Below are positions 48,697 through 58,310 of a stretch of DNA of 64,000 bases, piece by piece. How positions within the stretch are numbered: the first letter of the stretch is position 1; each line of letters opens with the position of its first letter. This DNA is from Clostridiales bacterium. GTDB lineage: Bacteria; Bacillota; Clostridia; Oscillospirales; Butyricicoccaceae. The position numbers and the translations under genes are program-made. The notes below the pieces were generated by a model. It did not search any database. It saw only the letters and a program-made list of their open reading frames with translations, and was not told the DNA's origin. The stretch lies in NCBI GenBank assembly GCA_019421385.1, contig JAHZFK010000016.1, positions 1 through 64,000 of the forward strand, read 5' to 3'.

Positions 48697-49782
48697 ATGG
48701 GTTTGGCATCAATCATTGCAGGCATGGCGGGTGCAGCCGCGGGAGCGATAAGCGGCGCCATGTCGAACAACAAAAAGCCGAGCAGCAACACCAGCTCGGG
48801 CAGCACGTCGGGCGGTTCGGGAAGCTCGAACAGTTCGCAAATCACCAGTGGCAGCACGTCGGGCGGCACATATAAGCCGCAGGGCGTATACAACGATGCG
48901 GACTTGCAGAAAGCCGATCCGCAGGCATATCAGCAGATTCAACAGTACAAAAATCAATACAGCGAAGCGTCGAAGCTGGGCGATCAGGCGGGAATGGACA
49001 AGGCGCACAGCCTTGCGGAGCAGATTCGTGCAACATACGGATATTCTGGCGGCGGTGATGGTTCGCAAAAGCTGGACTTTTCGCAAAGCGGTAACACCGC
49101 GCAGGTTATTGCTGGAATGATGGACGCACAGGAAAAACGAGATCAGCAATATCAGCAGCGGCTTGATAATATCAATGCGCAGTATGAAGCGGCACTCGGG
49201 CAAATGCAGGCGGATGTTGAGGCGAAAAAGCAGGACGCGGCCAAGCAGACGGCGCTGAATAATGCCGCAGCTGAGCAGGCTTATATGCAGACCATCAAGC
49301 CAAACGGCAGTTTGGCCGAGAACCTGGCAGCAAACGGCCTTCTTTCTTCCGGCGTGACGGAGAGCAGCCAGATACAGGCGGGCAATACCTATCAGGGCGC
49401 GCTGAACAACAACGCGACCACCCAGAGCGAATTGATTGCCGAGCTGGAACGCATGGCGATTCAGGCGCAATATACAAACGATTTGCAGCGGTTACAGGCG
49501 ATTCAGGCTGTTATGACGCAGATTGCCGAAAATGGATATGCCAACGCGCAGGATATTACAGCACTGCGGCAGTGGGGCATTGAGAACAACCAGAACTATA
49601 CCTATCAACAGCAGCAGCTTATGATGCAACGAGAAGAAATAGAAATGCGAAAACAAGAACTTGCCGATCAGCATCGGTTGAATTTGATAACGGAGGAAAC
49701 CTACAAGAAACAAAACGCAATTCTCGATCAGGAATATGCAAACAATGCATGGCAGTTAAGACAGTTAGGAATTTCAGTATAA
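48697..49782 (+). CDS. Internal virion (DNA ejection) protein candidate
   Basis: ATG 48697 follows AGGAGG. The 361-residue protein starts with a hydrophobic Gly/Ala segment (about 1-25), a Ser/Gly-rich linker (about 30-60), then a long Gln/Ala/Asn-rich coiled coil. The composition resembles ejected pilot proteins of short-tailed phages. It directly precedes the giant gene. Confidence 0.6.
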   Translation: MGLASIIAGMAGAAAGAISGAMSNNKKPSSNTSSGSTSGGSGSSNSSQITSGSTSGGTYKPQGVYNDADLQKADPQAYQQIQQYKNQYSEASKLGDQAGMDKAHSLAEQIRATYGYSGGGDGSQKLDFSQSGNTAQVIAGMMDAQEKRDQQYQQRLDNINAQYEAALGQMQADVEAKKQDAAKQTALNNAAAEQAYMQTIKPNGSLAENLAANGLLSSGVTESSQIQAGNTYQGALNNNATTQSELIAELERMAIQAQYTNDLQRLQAIQAVMTQIAENGYANAQDITALRQWGIENNQNYTYQQQQLMMQREEIEMRKQELADQHRLNLITEETYKKQNAILDQEYANNAWQLRQLGISV

Positions 49783-49790
49783 CACCGAAA

Positions 49791-49817
49791 GGGCGGCGGG
49801 ATAACCGCCGCCTTTTT
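49791..49817 (+). terminator. Terminator
   Basis: GGCGGCGG pairs with CCGCCGCC around five bases, followed by TTTTT. Confidence 0.85.
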
Positions 49818-49837
49818 CATCGGGAAAGGAGCGGAAA

Positions 49838-52800
49838 ATGGCAAAAAGCAGATACGAGTTAGAAGAAAACAAGAAAAAGAAAAAAGCGATTGAAGATGCT
49901 TTCAAGAAAGCGAATTTCCAGCAGACAACACAAAACCTGAAAACTGCGGCGCAGTCCATGCAGCCGAAAACCAACACGACGAAAACGACTGCCGCAAAAT
50001 CATCCGGCAGCGCGGCAAAACAGAACACAATCACACAGAGCGCGCCGACGCAGCAAAGCGGGCTTTCCTCTTTTCAAAAGCTGGCGAATGTGCCGAAAAC
50101 GGTGCAGTCGGTTGGGCAAAAAGTGGTGCAAAACGCAAACGACATGCGCAATTTGCAGCGTAATTCGATTATGTGGCACGGGACAACGGACGCGGCGACG
50201 AGGGCAAGCCTGAATCAGCAGAACAACGCCATTCGGCAGAGGCTGGGGCTGTCCTATGACCCGAGCACGGGCGTTACGTTTGACAGCAAGACGGGGAAAA
50301 ACTATTCGCTGCCGACGCAGATATTTTACGGAACTTCGGCCGGGCAGCGGGCAAGCACGGCGGGGAAATTTGCCACAAGCAGCACGGTTTTGGGGCAGAA
50401 GAGCGAAACACAGAGCGGCATTGATGCACATAAGACTATGGCAGACTTGTACAGCCGAGCCGCCGAGACATGGAGCGATGATGACACCCGCAACAGGGAT
50501 AATGCACGTCAGGCGCTGGATGATGAGATGCAAAACATTCTGCGGCAATATGGTTTGCAGTACAGCGCGCGGTCAACCGGGCCGAATGCACGTTTTACGG
50601 TAAGCGACGATGAGGCAATAGAAAAGCTGCGCGCGGCGGGTGCAGATGAGACTACGCTTGCCTATGTTGCCGAGAATATCCAAATGAGAGAGGCGGCAGA
50701 CCGGCTGGGGCAAGGTATAGAAGCAGTATGGAAAAGGACTGTTGCGGCACTTCCGGCATTGAAGGAAACCGCAAACCAGCAAAGCGAGAATGTGGAGCAA
50801 AGCAGGCAGAATCCGGAATATGTGCAGCTGGAGGAAAGAGCGCAGCAGCTGGAGGCACAGCTGCAAAGCATGAATTCACAGGACGCGGACGGGAAGGTCC
50901 CGGCTGATTACATGGCCGTATATAACGAGTGGCAGGATGTGCAGAACAGGCTGAACGAACTGGCAGTCAAAACCCCGGTAGACCAGAACAAATGGGGACA
51001 GACGATGCTGCGCGAGGCGGCAGAGGCGCAGGCGAACGCAACGGCGGGCCTTGCAGCCGTACCTCGTTTTCTGGCTGATACGGGAATCAGCATTGCGGGC
51101 AATGCGCCGACGATGGCGCTTTCTGCTGTTCCGGTCGCTGGTCCGGCACTGAGCGCGACAATCATGGGCGCAAGCGCGGCAGGACAGAGGGCGGCAGAAC
51201 TGAATGCGCAGGGCATCAGCCCAGGCGAGGCGCTGGGGCGTGGACTTACATCCGGCATCGTCGAGGGAGTGACCGAGAAGCTACCTTTGGACGAGATGGC
51301 AAAGCTGCTCAAGGGCGGCGGCACAAGTGCGGTGCGAAATATCCTGCGGCAAATGGGCATCGAGGCGAGCGAGGAGAGCGCCAGTTATCTGATGAACTAT
51401 GCCGCCGATCTGGCAGCAAACGACCCAAATGCAGAGTTTTCTTTTGCGGAGCTTGCACAAAACGCGTTCGGCGGCGCATTGAGTGGCGGCGTGTTCGGCA
51501 CAGCGGGCACGGTGATCGGCGGGACGCGGACACGGCAAGGGCCAACCGTGGGCATACCGGAAAGCGTAAGCACGCAGGAGGTCGACACGGGCGCGAGAAT
51601 GGCGCAGGAAGCCATGCAGACAGCGCAAAGGGAAATCGATCAGGCAAGAAATATTGCGGAACGATTTGGGGCCAAACTAGAATTAAACGACACTGGATTT
51701 GCGGGCGGAAAATATGAAAACGGAGTAATCACGATCAATCCGAATTCATCATCACCGATACGGCAAGTTTTAGTGCATGAATTAACGCACCACATTGAAA
51801 CAAGCGGGGGATATAATGACTTGCAAAGTTATGCTCTTAGCGCTTTCTCTCAGGAACAGGGCGTAACTGTAGATGTGTTGCGGAACAATATCATGAAGCT
51901 GTATGAACAGAATGGAATTATGCTAAATGCAGACGGTGCAAATCGCGAGCTAACTGCGGCATTTTGTGAATATCGATTATTTCAAGACGAAGCGAGCATT
52001 CAACGACTTGCACAGACAGATATCACATTATTTCAAAGGGTCAGGCAATGGATACAAGATGCTGTAGCGCGGCTACGAGGGACAAAAGAACAGAGAAATA
52101 TTTTGCGTTTGCAACAGATGTATGAACGGGCTGCAAGAACAGCAGGACAGAAGCAAGGATATTCCGGAGCACAATATACTATTGATGATTCACGGAACAA
52201 GTTTTCAACATTATTAGCCCAAAGGGCTTACAGAAATGCGGTAGAAAGAGGAGATATACAAGAAGCGGAGAATATATTAAAAAATCGTTATTTACAAAAA
52301 GGATACTCAGAAAATATAGATAATCGAATGCTTCATAGCGCGCCGAATGGATCGGACGGATATTCTGTAAGATTTGATGATGTATCCACAATGTTTGGCG
52401 ATGATATATATGGAAGTTTTGCAGAAAGATATTACGGAACTGGAGAAGATTACGATGCTAAAGCAATTGAGGTATTGCAAAAAGCGTATAACAATCCGGA
52501 TTCATTGATAACGGTATATAGAGCCATTCCAGAAAATATTCAAGATACTGCATTAAGGAACGGGGATTGGATAACAACTGTAGAAGAATATGCGAGAGAT
52601 CACGGAGAAAGAAATTTAGAAGGAAATTACAAAATTATTTCCGAAACAGTTCCCGCACGTTTTTTATATGCAAATGGTGACAGTATATTTGAATTCGGAT
52701 TCGATAACGGGATGAATGAAGTATATAAAAACGCGATAGGAAACGCAAAATCAACTGGAATTACTTACGATGATTTTGCAAGGTTAATCCCGTTAAGCAT

Positions 52801-55800
52801 GCGCTTCGATGAAAATAATCCGGACAGAAGATTTACTTTTGCCCTTTCACCTGAACAAATAGCAAAGCAGGAAAATTCCCAAGCGCTTGGGCGCAGATTG
52901 GCCGAGCTGGACGCGGAGAAGCGGCAGGCAGAAACCCTTCTGCCCGGGCCGATCCGCGACCGGGCGATTCAGCAGGCGGAGGAAGCGATGCAGCGCGTGC
53001 AGCAGGAAGCCGCAGCACAGAACCCAGCGCCGCCGGCAAGGACTGAGCCAAGCGTGCAAGTTCCGGCAGATGCAGCGTTTCAGTACGGCCTTAGCCCGGA
53101 GGCGGCCATGCTGGAGGCACGGGAGCGGGCGAGGAATGAGGCAATCAAGGCAGCACAGCAAAGTTCCGTGGGCGCAGCGAAATATAACTTTGACCCGTTT
53201 TCCCGCATGACAAACGAATACGGCACAATTGACCAAGGCGAGAAGCCGAGGGCGCGCGAGGTGGACGTTCCGAAATCGACGGACGGAGACGACCGCGTCA
53301 GCCTGTTTGCCCGGACAGCGATGGAAGCCGGGGCAACGCCGGACGAGGCTATCGAGCGATTTGAGCAGGAGGTAGCAAACGGTACATTCTCACATGACGT
53401 TCGCAAGGATAAGGACAGTGTTAACAAGGCACGGCAGACAATCACCGAAAAGGGCTTCGACGGCGCGATGGAGCAGTGGGCGGACGTGACGAGCGGGCGC
53501 AGAAGCGCTACAAAGGATGATATTGTCCTTGCGGAAATCCTGTATGCCAAGGCAATGCAAACGGGCGAGATCGACACGGGCATGCGGCTTGCCGCTGAAA
53601 TCGCGGCAGAGGGGACAAGAGCCGGACAGAGCGTGCAGGCGATACGCCTTTTGAAGCGCACAACGCCGGAAGGTAAGTTATATTACATCAAGAAAACCGT
53701 AGACAATGTGCAAAAAGACCTGAACAAGAAATACGGCGATAAAGCGCCGCAGATCGAAATAAACGAACAGCTTGCGCTTGACCTGTTGGCTGCCAAAACG
53801 GATCAGGATGCACAAAAGGCAATGGATGCCATCTATACCGATGTTGCGGCGAAAATCCCAGCCACATTGGGTGATCGACTGAACGCATGGCGATATTTTG
53901 CGATGCTGGGCAATCCGAGAACACACATCCGAAACGTGATAGGCAATATCGTTTATCAGATCCCGACCAGAGCAAGCAACAAGCTGAGCGCCGGGCTGCA
54001 AAAGGTTTTTATAAAGGACAAAGACAAGCGCACAAGGTCACTGATTCGGAGCGGGAAAATCAAGGAATTTGCAAAGCAAGACTATCAAACCATGCAGGAT
54101 GTGCTGGACGGCAACCAATACACCTCTGAAATGTCCGAGATACAGCGCAGAAAGAAGTCTTTCCCGAAGCCGATTCAGGCGGTCATGGATGCCAACTCCA
54201 AGGCGCTGGACTGGGAAGACCAGATATTCAAGCGCATGACATATGTCAACAGCATGACGGAGTTTTTGACAGCGCGCCGCGTGGACGTGGACAATATCTC
54301 ACAGGATATGTTGGAGCAGGCGAGAACGCATGCGATTAAGGACGCCCAGCGCGCCACTTTTCAAGACGCATCCGCGCTTGCTGATTTTATCGGGAAAATT
54401 GAGAAGAAGAACAAGGCAAGCGAAATTATCATCGGCGGTCTGGTGCCGTTTAAGCGGACACCGATAAACATTGCAAAGCGCGGCTTTGAACTTTCGCCCG
54501 CCGGGCTGCTAAAAGGACTTACCTATGATCTGGTGCAGGTGAAAAAGGGGAATATGACGGCGACAGACGCAATAGACCACATATCCACTGGCCTTACAGG
54601 GACAAGCCTTGCGGCGCTTGGCGCGTTCCTTGCGTCGCAAGGTCTACTTTCCGCATCCAGTCCGGAAAACGACAAAGAGAGAAACTTTGACGTTGCGCAG
54701 GGTTCGCAGGAATACGCCCTCAATATCGGCCCATATTCCTACACCATCGACTGGGCAGCTCCGGCGGCGCTGCCGATGTTTGTCGGCGCAGAGTTTTACA
54801 ATGCCATTGCCGAGAGGGGAGGAGACGAGGAACAGGCGTTCAAACAGGCTACGGATGCGCTTTCCCGTTTGTTTGAGCCAATGATCAACATGACGATGCT
54901 TTCCGGCATCAGCGGCACATTGCAGAGCGTAGGCTATAGCCAGACCAACCCGATTTTCGCGATTGCCGAAAATATCGGCGAGAATTACGCGGGACAGTTT
55001 GTGCCGACGCTGCTTGGTCAGGTTGCAAGAACATTCGACGGGACGCGGCGCACGACCTACGCAGACAAGGACAGCTGGGTTCCAGACAGCTTGCAAACAT
55101 TCCTCCAGCGGCAGGCAAACAAAATCCCCGGCCTTTCCCAAAATCAGCCCGCTTACACCGATGTATGGGGGCGGGAAGAGCGGTCGGATAATGTGGTGCT
55201 GCGGGCATTTGAGAACTTCATTTCGCCCGGATACATCAGCGAACAGGTATCAACAGAGGCGGAGAATGCGCTGCGCGACCTGTACGACGAGACGGGCGAG
55301 GCCGCGATACTGCCGAGCAAGCCGCAGAAATATTACAAGAAGGATGGAAAAAACGTTTATCTGGATGCCGAGAAGTATGCAAAGCTGACCGGAGAGAAAG
55401 GAACGCTTGCGCTGGATGCCATCAATGCGCTGGTGCAGTCCAGCGCCTACCAGTCCATGACAAACGACGAGCGGGTAAGCGCAATCAAAGACATTTACGA
55501 CTATTCCTCCGCGCTGGCGGCCAACAAGGTTTACGGCAAGGAGCTTGAGGGAACAATCAAAACCGTGCAGGAAAGTGGCATCGAACCCGGCCTATATTAC
55601 GCCTACAAAGAATTGCAGGACACGCTGAGCGAAACCTATGAATCCTACGAGGCGCGGGACGAGGTGTTCCAGACCATTCGCAGCGACGATTCGCTGACAA
55701 ACCAGCAGAAGAACCAGCTTTACCACACGCTGCTGATCAAAGGCACGAGCGAAAGTCAGTGGGAGAAGTACACCAAAATCAGCGGCACGGTGACGGCTGA

Positions 55801-56890
55801 GGAATATATTGACGCAATGATACAGTCACAGGCTATCAAGGCATACGGCGACGAGCTGGACGAAGACCGCGCGACAAAAGAGGCGACCGAGTTTTCGCGT
55901 TATCTGGATATGAAGCAATACGACAGCGCAAAGCGCGCCGCGCTGGAGGACACTTTCAAGTTTTACAATATGTTCCCGGCAGAACCGCAAAATTACACCT
56001 TTGAGATGCTCAGCAAGAACGGTAGCAAGGACGAGCAGGCAAACATTGCGGCGATACAGAACAGCGGCGTGACGGCGGCGCAATACCTGACGATTAAGAC
56101 GCTGGCAGGAGAAGCGGAATACGAAAAGGGCGTGAGCGGCGCAAAGCTGGCGGCGCAGGCGGCAATCGTTGCGCAGAACACGCAGAATTATGACCAGTAT
56201 GCCGCGATCATGCATGCGCTGGGGTATAAAAAGATCGAAGACGCATACACAGGCGCGGGAACGCTGCCAGCGGCCACGGAAAGCGGGTCGCAGGTATCTC
56301 GGCAGGTGGAGTCGGCAACGCAATACATCAATCCAGTGCCGACAGGATGGGCAGGAGGAGACCAAAGCGGATTTGGGCCGCGTGAAGCGCCGACAGCAGG
56401 AGCAAGCACATGGCACAAGGCTTTGGATATTCCGGCAAATGGTGGTGATCCTGTTGTTTCAATACAGGATGGAACGGTGACAAGCGCCGGATGGGTAGAT
56501 GGCTACGGGTGGACTGTCCATATTGACCATGGAAACGGAGTAGAAACAGAGTACCACCACATGCAGGCGCAGAGCGACGTGAAGCCCGGAGACAAGGTAA
56601 AGAAGGGGCAGCAAATCGGCGCAGTCGGCAGCACGGGAACTTCGACAGGTAATCATCTTGATTTCCAAGTGTGGCAGGATGGGAAAATCATTGATCCGCT
56701 GATAATTATTCCGGGTTACGGGAAAGCCCCAAGCGGTTATGTTTATGATGGTACAGTTTCAGCGAGTACTACCAGCAGCGGGAGCAGCAAGAGCAGCAGC
56801 GGAGGAAGCAGCAGCAAATCGACAAGCAACAGTTTGAAAAAGCTGAAAACGCCAAAACAATCATGGGGAGGATTAGATAGCTTATTCTAA
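49838..56890 (+). CDS. Giant multi-domain virion/ejection protein (large polyvalent type)
   Basis: The 2,350-residue protein is the last prophage gene. Visible parts: charged N-terminus and coiled coils (1-390); Gly/Ala-rich hydrophobic region (about 400-590); zincin-like domain with HELTH at 647-651; ADP-ribosyltransferase-like region (about 850-990) with LITVYRAIP at about 890 followed by GDWITTVEEYARDHGE and DSIFEFGFD; helical centre with GNPRTHIRNVIGNIV, typical of phage large polyvalent proteins; and an M23 peptidase (about 2,165-2,295) with His2193, Asp2197 and HLDF at 2273-2276. Residues about 600-1,010 are encoded by AT-rich DNA (51,640-52,870). It probably travels in the virion, opens peptidoglycan and delivers enzymatic domains. 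Confidence 0.75.
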   Translation: MAKSRYELEENKKKKKAIEDAFKKANFQQTTQNLKTAAQSMQPKTNTTKTTAAKSSGSAAKQNTITQSAPTQQSGLSSFQKLANVPKTVQSVGQKVVQNANDMRNLQRNSIMWHGTTDAATRASLNQQNNAIRQRLGLSYDPSTGVTFDSKTGKNYSLPTQIFYGTSAGQRASTAGKFATSSTVLGQKSETQSGIDAHKTMADLYSRAAETWSDDDTRNRDNARQALDDEMQNILRQYGLQYSARSTGPNARFTVSDDEAIEKLRAAGADETTLAYVAENIQMREAADRLGQGIEAVWKRTVAALPALKETANQQSENVEQSRQNPEYVQLEERAQQLEAQLQSMNSQDADGKVPADYMAVYNEWQDVQNRLNELAVKTPVDQNKWGQTMLREAAEAQANATAGLAAVPRFLADTGISIAGNAPTMALSAVPVAGPALSATIMGASAAGQRAAELNAQGISPGEALGRGLTSGIVEGVTEKLPLDEMAKLLKGGGTSAVRNILRQMGIEASEESASYLMNYAADLAANDPNAEFSFAELAQNAFGGALSGGVFGTAGTVIGGTRTRQGPTVGIPESVSTQEVDTGARMAQEAMQTAQREIDQARNIAERFGAKLELNDTGFAGGKYENGVITINPNSSSPIRQVLVHELTHHIETSGGYNDLQSYALSAFSQEQGVTVDVLRNNIMKLYEQNGIMLNADGANRELTAAFCEYRLFQDEASIQRLAQTDITLFQRVRQWIQDAVARLRGTKEQRNILRLQQMYERAARTAGQKQGYSGAQYTIDDSRNKFSTLLAQRAYRNAVERGDIQEAENILKNRYLQKGYSENIDNRMLHSAPNGSDGYSVRFDDVSTMFGDDIYGSFAERYYGTGEDYDAKAIEVLQKAYNNPDSLITVYRAIPENIQDTALRNGDWITTVEEYARDHGERNLEGNYKIISETVPARFLYANGDSIFEFGFDNGMNEVYKNAIGNAKSTGITYDDFARLIPLSMRFDENNPDRRFTFALSPEQIAKQENSQALGRRLAELDAEKRQAETLLPGPIRDRAIQQAEEAMQRVQQEAAAQNPAPPARTEPSVQVPADAAFQYGLSPEAAMLEARERARNEAIKAAQQSSVGAAKYNFDPFSRMTNEYGTIDQGEKPRAREVDVPKSTDGDDRVSLFARTAMEAGATPDEAIERFEQEVANGTFSHDVRKDKDSVNKARQTITEKGFDGAMEQWADVTSGRRSATKDDIVLAEILYAKAMQTGEIDTGMRLAAEIAAEGTRAGQSVQAIRLLKRTTPEGKLYYIKKTVDNVQKDLNKKYGDKAPQIEINEQLALDLLAAKTDQDAQKAMDAIYTDVAAKIPATLGDRLNAWRYFAMLGNPRTHIRNVIGNIVYQIPTRASNKLSAGLQKVFIKDKDKRTRSLIRSGKIKEFAKQDYQTMQDVLDGNQYTSEMSEIQRRKKSFPKPIQAVMDANSKALDWEDQIFKRMTYVNSMTEFLTARRVDVDNISQDMLEQARTHAIKDAQRATFQDASALADFIGKIEKKNKASEIIIGGLVPFKRTPINIAKRGFELSPAGLLKGLTYDLVQVKKGNMTATDAIDHISTGLTGTSLAALGAFLASQGLLSASSPENDKERNFDVAQGSQEYALNIGPYSYTIDWAAPAALPMFVGAEFYNAIAERGGDEEQAFKQATDALSRLFEPMINMTMLSGISGTLQSVGYSQTNPIFAIAENIGENYAGQFVPTLLGQVARTFDGTRRTTYADKDSWVPDSLQTFLQRQANKIPGLSQNQPAYTDVWGREERSDNVVLRAFENFISPGYISEQVSTEAENALRDLYDETGEAAILPSKPQKYYKKDGKNVYLDAEKYAKLTGEKGTLALDAINALVQSSAYQSMTNDERVSAIKDIYDYSSALAANKVYGKELEGTIKTVQESGIEPGLYYAYKELQDTLSETYESYEARDEVFQTIRSDDSLTNQQKNQLYHTLLIKGTSESQWEKYTKISGTVTAEEYIDAMIQSQAIKAYGDELDEDRATKEATEFSRYLDMKQYDSAKRAALEDTFKFYNMFPAEPQNYTFEMLSKNGSKDEQANIAAIQNSGVTAAQYLTIKTLAGEAEYEKGVSGAKLAAQAAIVAQNTQNYDQYAAIMHALGYKKIEDAYTGAGTLPAATESGSQVSRQVESATQYINPVPTGWAGGDQSGFGPREAPTAGASTWHKALDIPANGGDPVVSIQDGTVTSAGWVDGYGWTVHIDHGNGVETEYHHMQAQSDVKPGDKVKKGQQIGAVGSTGTSTGNHLDFQVWQDGKIIDPLIIIPGYGKAPSGYVYDGTVSASTTSSGSSKSSSGGSSSKSTSNSLKKLKTPKQSWGGLDSLF
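52878..52891. repeat. Palindrome CCCAAGCGCTTGGG, copy B
   Basis: Identical to 33794-33807. It lies in coding sequence at the exact right border of the AT-rich insert in the giant gene. Confidence 0.6.
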
Positions 56891-56897
56891 GAAAGGA

Positions 56898-56928
56898 AAA
56901 GCCGCCCGAAAGGGCGGCTTTTGCTTTT
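56898..56928 (+). terminator. Terminator at the right end of prophage 2
   Basis: AAAGCCGCCC pairs with GGGCGGCTTT around a four-base loop, followed by TTGCTTTT. It closes the giant gene 15 bases before attR. Confidence 0.9.
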
Positions 56929-56943
56929 ATATAACTTCATGGG

Positions 56944-56952
56944 TATGACTGG
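56944..56952 (+). repeat. attR core of prophage 2
   Basis: TATGACTGG, identical to 22224-22232. Joining at this core restores the GH18 codons TAT GAC TGG ACG. Confidence 0.78.
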
Positions 56953-57258
56953 ACGCTTCCCTATATTAAGGGTCAGAGCCGGGCGCGCAGTCTGGGCAAT
57001 GTGCAGGCAGTTGAGCAGGCGATACAGGTGGGCGCGCCTATCCGGTTTGACGCGGAAGCGCAGTCGCCGCATTACAACTATTGGCGCGAGCGTGCCGAGC
57101 ATGAAGTCTGGTTCGAGGACGCGCGCTCCATCCGCGCCAAGCTGGCGCTGGCTGGGGAATACCGGCTGCGCGGGGTGAGCGTATGGAACATCATGCGGTA
57201 TTTCCCGCAGCTCTGGCTCGTGCTCAACCAGCTGTACAACATTGAAAAACTGGCGTAA
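56944..57258 (+). pseudogene. 3' fragment of host GH18 spore-type glycosidase
   Basis: In-frame codons encode YDWTLPYIKG, then GNVQAVEQAIQVGAPIRFDA, the acidic HEVWFEDARS segment and RGVSVWNIMRYFPQLW, the C-terminal barrel of YaaH/SleL-type GH18 enzymes, ending in TAA with its own terminator. The 46 codons before it lie at 22,095-22,232 across prophage 2. Such enzymes degrade cortex peptidoglycan or act in spore germination. Confidence 0.88.
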
Positions 57259-57265
57259 AACACGG

Positions 57266-57303
57266 AAAGCCGACCGAAAAATCCCTTTTTCGGTCGGCTT
57301 TTG
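57266..57303 (+). terminator. Terminator of the GH18 gene
   Basis: A 16-bp stem, AAAGCCGACCGAAAAA with TTTTTCGGTCGGCTTT, lies seven bases after the stop. Confidence 0.9.
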
Positions 57304-57335
57304 CTGTATTTAGGGGCTTTCAACAAGCATTTCCA

Positions 57336-57365
57336 TTGCAAAATGGTTACAAGGCACGCTATACT
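57336..57365 (+). promoter_or_regulatory. Promoter of the CAP-domain gene
   Basis: TTGCAA (57336-57341) and TATACT (57360-57365) are 18 bases apart, about 60 bases before the ATG. Confidence 0.6.
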
Positions 57366-57425
57366 CTGGTACATGGTGCAAAGGGCACCAGAAAGAGCAA
57401 AAGCAAACCAAGGAGGTTACATAAT

Positions 57426-58292
57426 ATGCAGCTGAAGAAAATTGTACCGCTGGCGCTGGCCGCGGTGATTACGACTACCGCAGCGGCGGGTGCGGCAAAT
57501 CTGCCGCTGGAGAAGAAAATCAGCCCGTCCGATGTGTATTCTTATATGTGCGATTCCGGTTTCCGTCAGAATTTGCTGGACAAGTATTTTGCATTCCTGT
57601 GCGGTCAATTCCCGGGAAATCGACCCGAGCAAAAACCAGAGGAATGTCCCGAGGAGACGCCGGACGTAGAGCAGCCGGAGGAGACACCGGACGTGGAGCA
57701 GCCGGAGGAGACACCGGATGTGGAGCAGCCGGAGGAAACGCCGGACGTAGAGCAGCCGGAGGAAACGCCAGACGTCGAGCAGCCAGAGGAGACACCGGAT
57801 GTAGACCAGCCGGAGGAAACCCCGGACAATCCGCCGCAGCTGCCGGATGACAACCGCCCCGAGGAAACACCGGACAACACTCCCGAGCAGACACCAGAGG
57901 AGGACAACGATTCCTCGCAGGGGGACTATGCATCGCAAGTCGTGGCGCTGGTCAATGCGGAACGCGCCAAATACGGTCTGTCTGCGCTGAAGGTGGATAG
58001 CCGCGTGCAGCAGGCTGCACAGGTGCGCGCGAAGGAAACGGTACAGTCGTTCTCGCACACACGGCCGAATGGCGCTTCCTTCTCGACCGCATTGACTGAG
58101 GCTGGCGTGTCCTATACCCGTTCGGGTGAGAACATTGCTTACGGTCAGTCGACACCGCAGCAGGTGGTACAGGCGTGGATGAATTCGTCCGGCCACCGCG
58201 CGAATATCCTGAATGAGAACTTTACGACCATCGGCGTTGGTTATACGGTGTCGGGCGGCACCGCGTACTGGGCGCAGCTGTTTACGGCATAA
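57426..58292 (+). CDS. Secreted CAP/SCP-domain protein with Pro/Glu repeat
   Basis: ATG 57426 follows AAGGAGG. The 288-residue protein has a signal peptide (about 1-24), a helical part, a low-complexity segment of about six nine-residue repeats (PEETPDVEQ), and a C-terminal CAP domain (about 165-288) with HTRPNG, SGENIAYG and SSGHRANILN carrying the usual His/Glu residues. Bacterial CAP proteins of this YkwD type occur in spore coats and cell envelopes; the activity is unsettled. The acidic repeat is probably a wall spacer. Confidence 0.9.
   Translation: MQLKKIVPLALAAVITTTAAAGAANLPLEKKISPSDVYSYMCDSGFRQNLLDKYFAFLCGQFPGNRPEQKPEECPEETPDVEQPEETPDVEQPEETPDVEQPEETPDVEQPEETPDVEQPEETPDVDQPEETPDNPPQLPDDNRPEETPDNTPEQTPEEDNDSSQGDYASQVVALVNAERAKYGLSALKVDSRVQQAAQVRAKETVQSFSHTRPNGASFSTALTEAGVSYTRSGENIAYGQSTPQQVVQAWMNSSGHRANILNENFTTIGVGYTVSGGTAYWAQLFTA
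57648..57828 (+). repeat. 27-bp tandem repeat coding PEETPDVEQ
   Basis: About six imperfect units in frame; codon differences between units show it is not a recent duplication. Such repeats vary in copy number between strains. Confidence 0.85.
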
Positions 58293-58310
58293 AAGCGTTT
58301 AGGAAAAGGA

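Larger units (their letters stand above)
22224..56952. mobile_element. Prophage 2, podovirus-like, complete
   Basis: It is bounded by the 9-bp repeat TATGACTGG at 22224-22232 and 56944-56952 inside the split GH18 gene. The large serine recombinase lies next to the left end. Content is a lysogeny module on the minus strand, then early, packaging, head, tail, lysis and ejection genes on the plus strand. There is no tape measure or sheath, but there are a P22-like portal, a separate scaffold, a beta-rich tail-hub protein and large ejection proteins, so the virion is probably short-tailed. No broken essential gene was seen. Confidence 0.88.

Noticed and set aside
57605..57907. Ser/Gly repeat frame on the minus strand (SSGVSSGCSTSG)
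   Set aside because: It is the reverse reading of the PEETPDVEQ repeat of the CAP gene.
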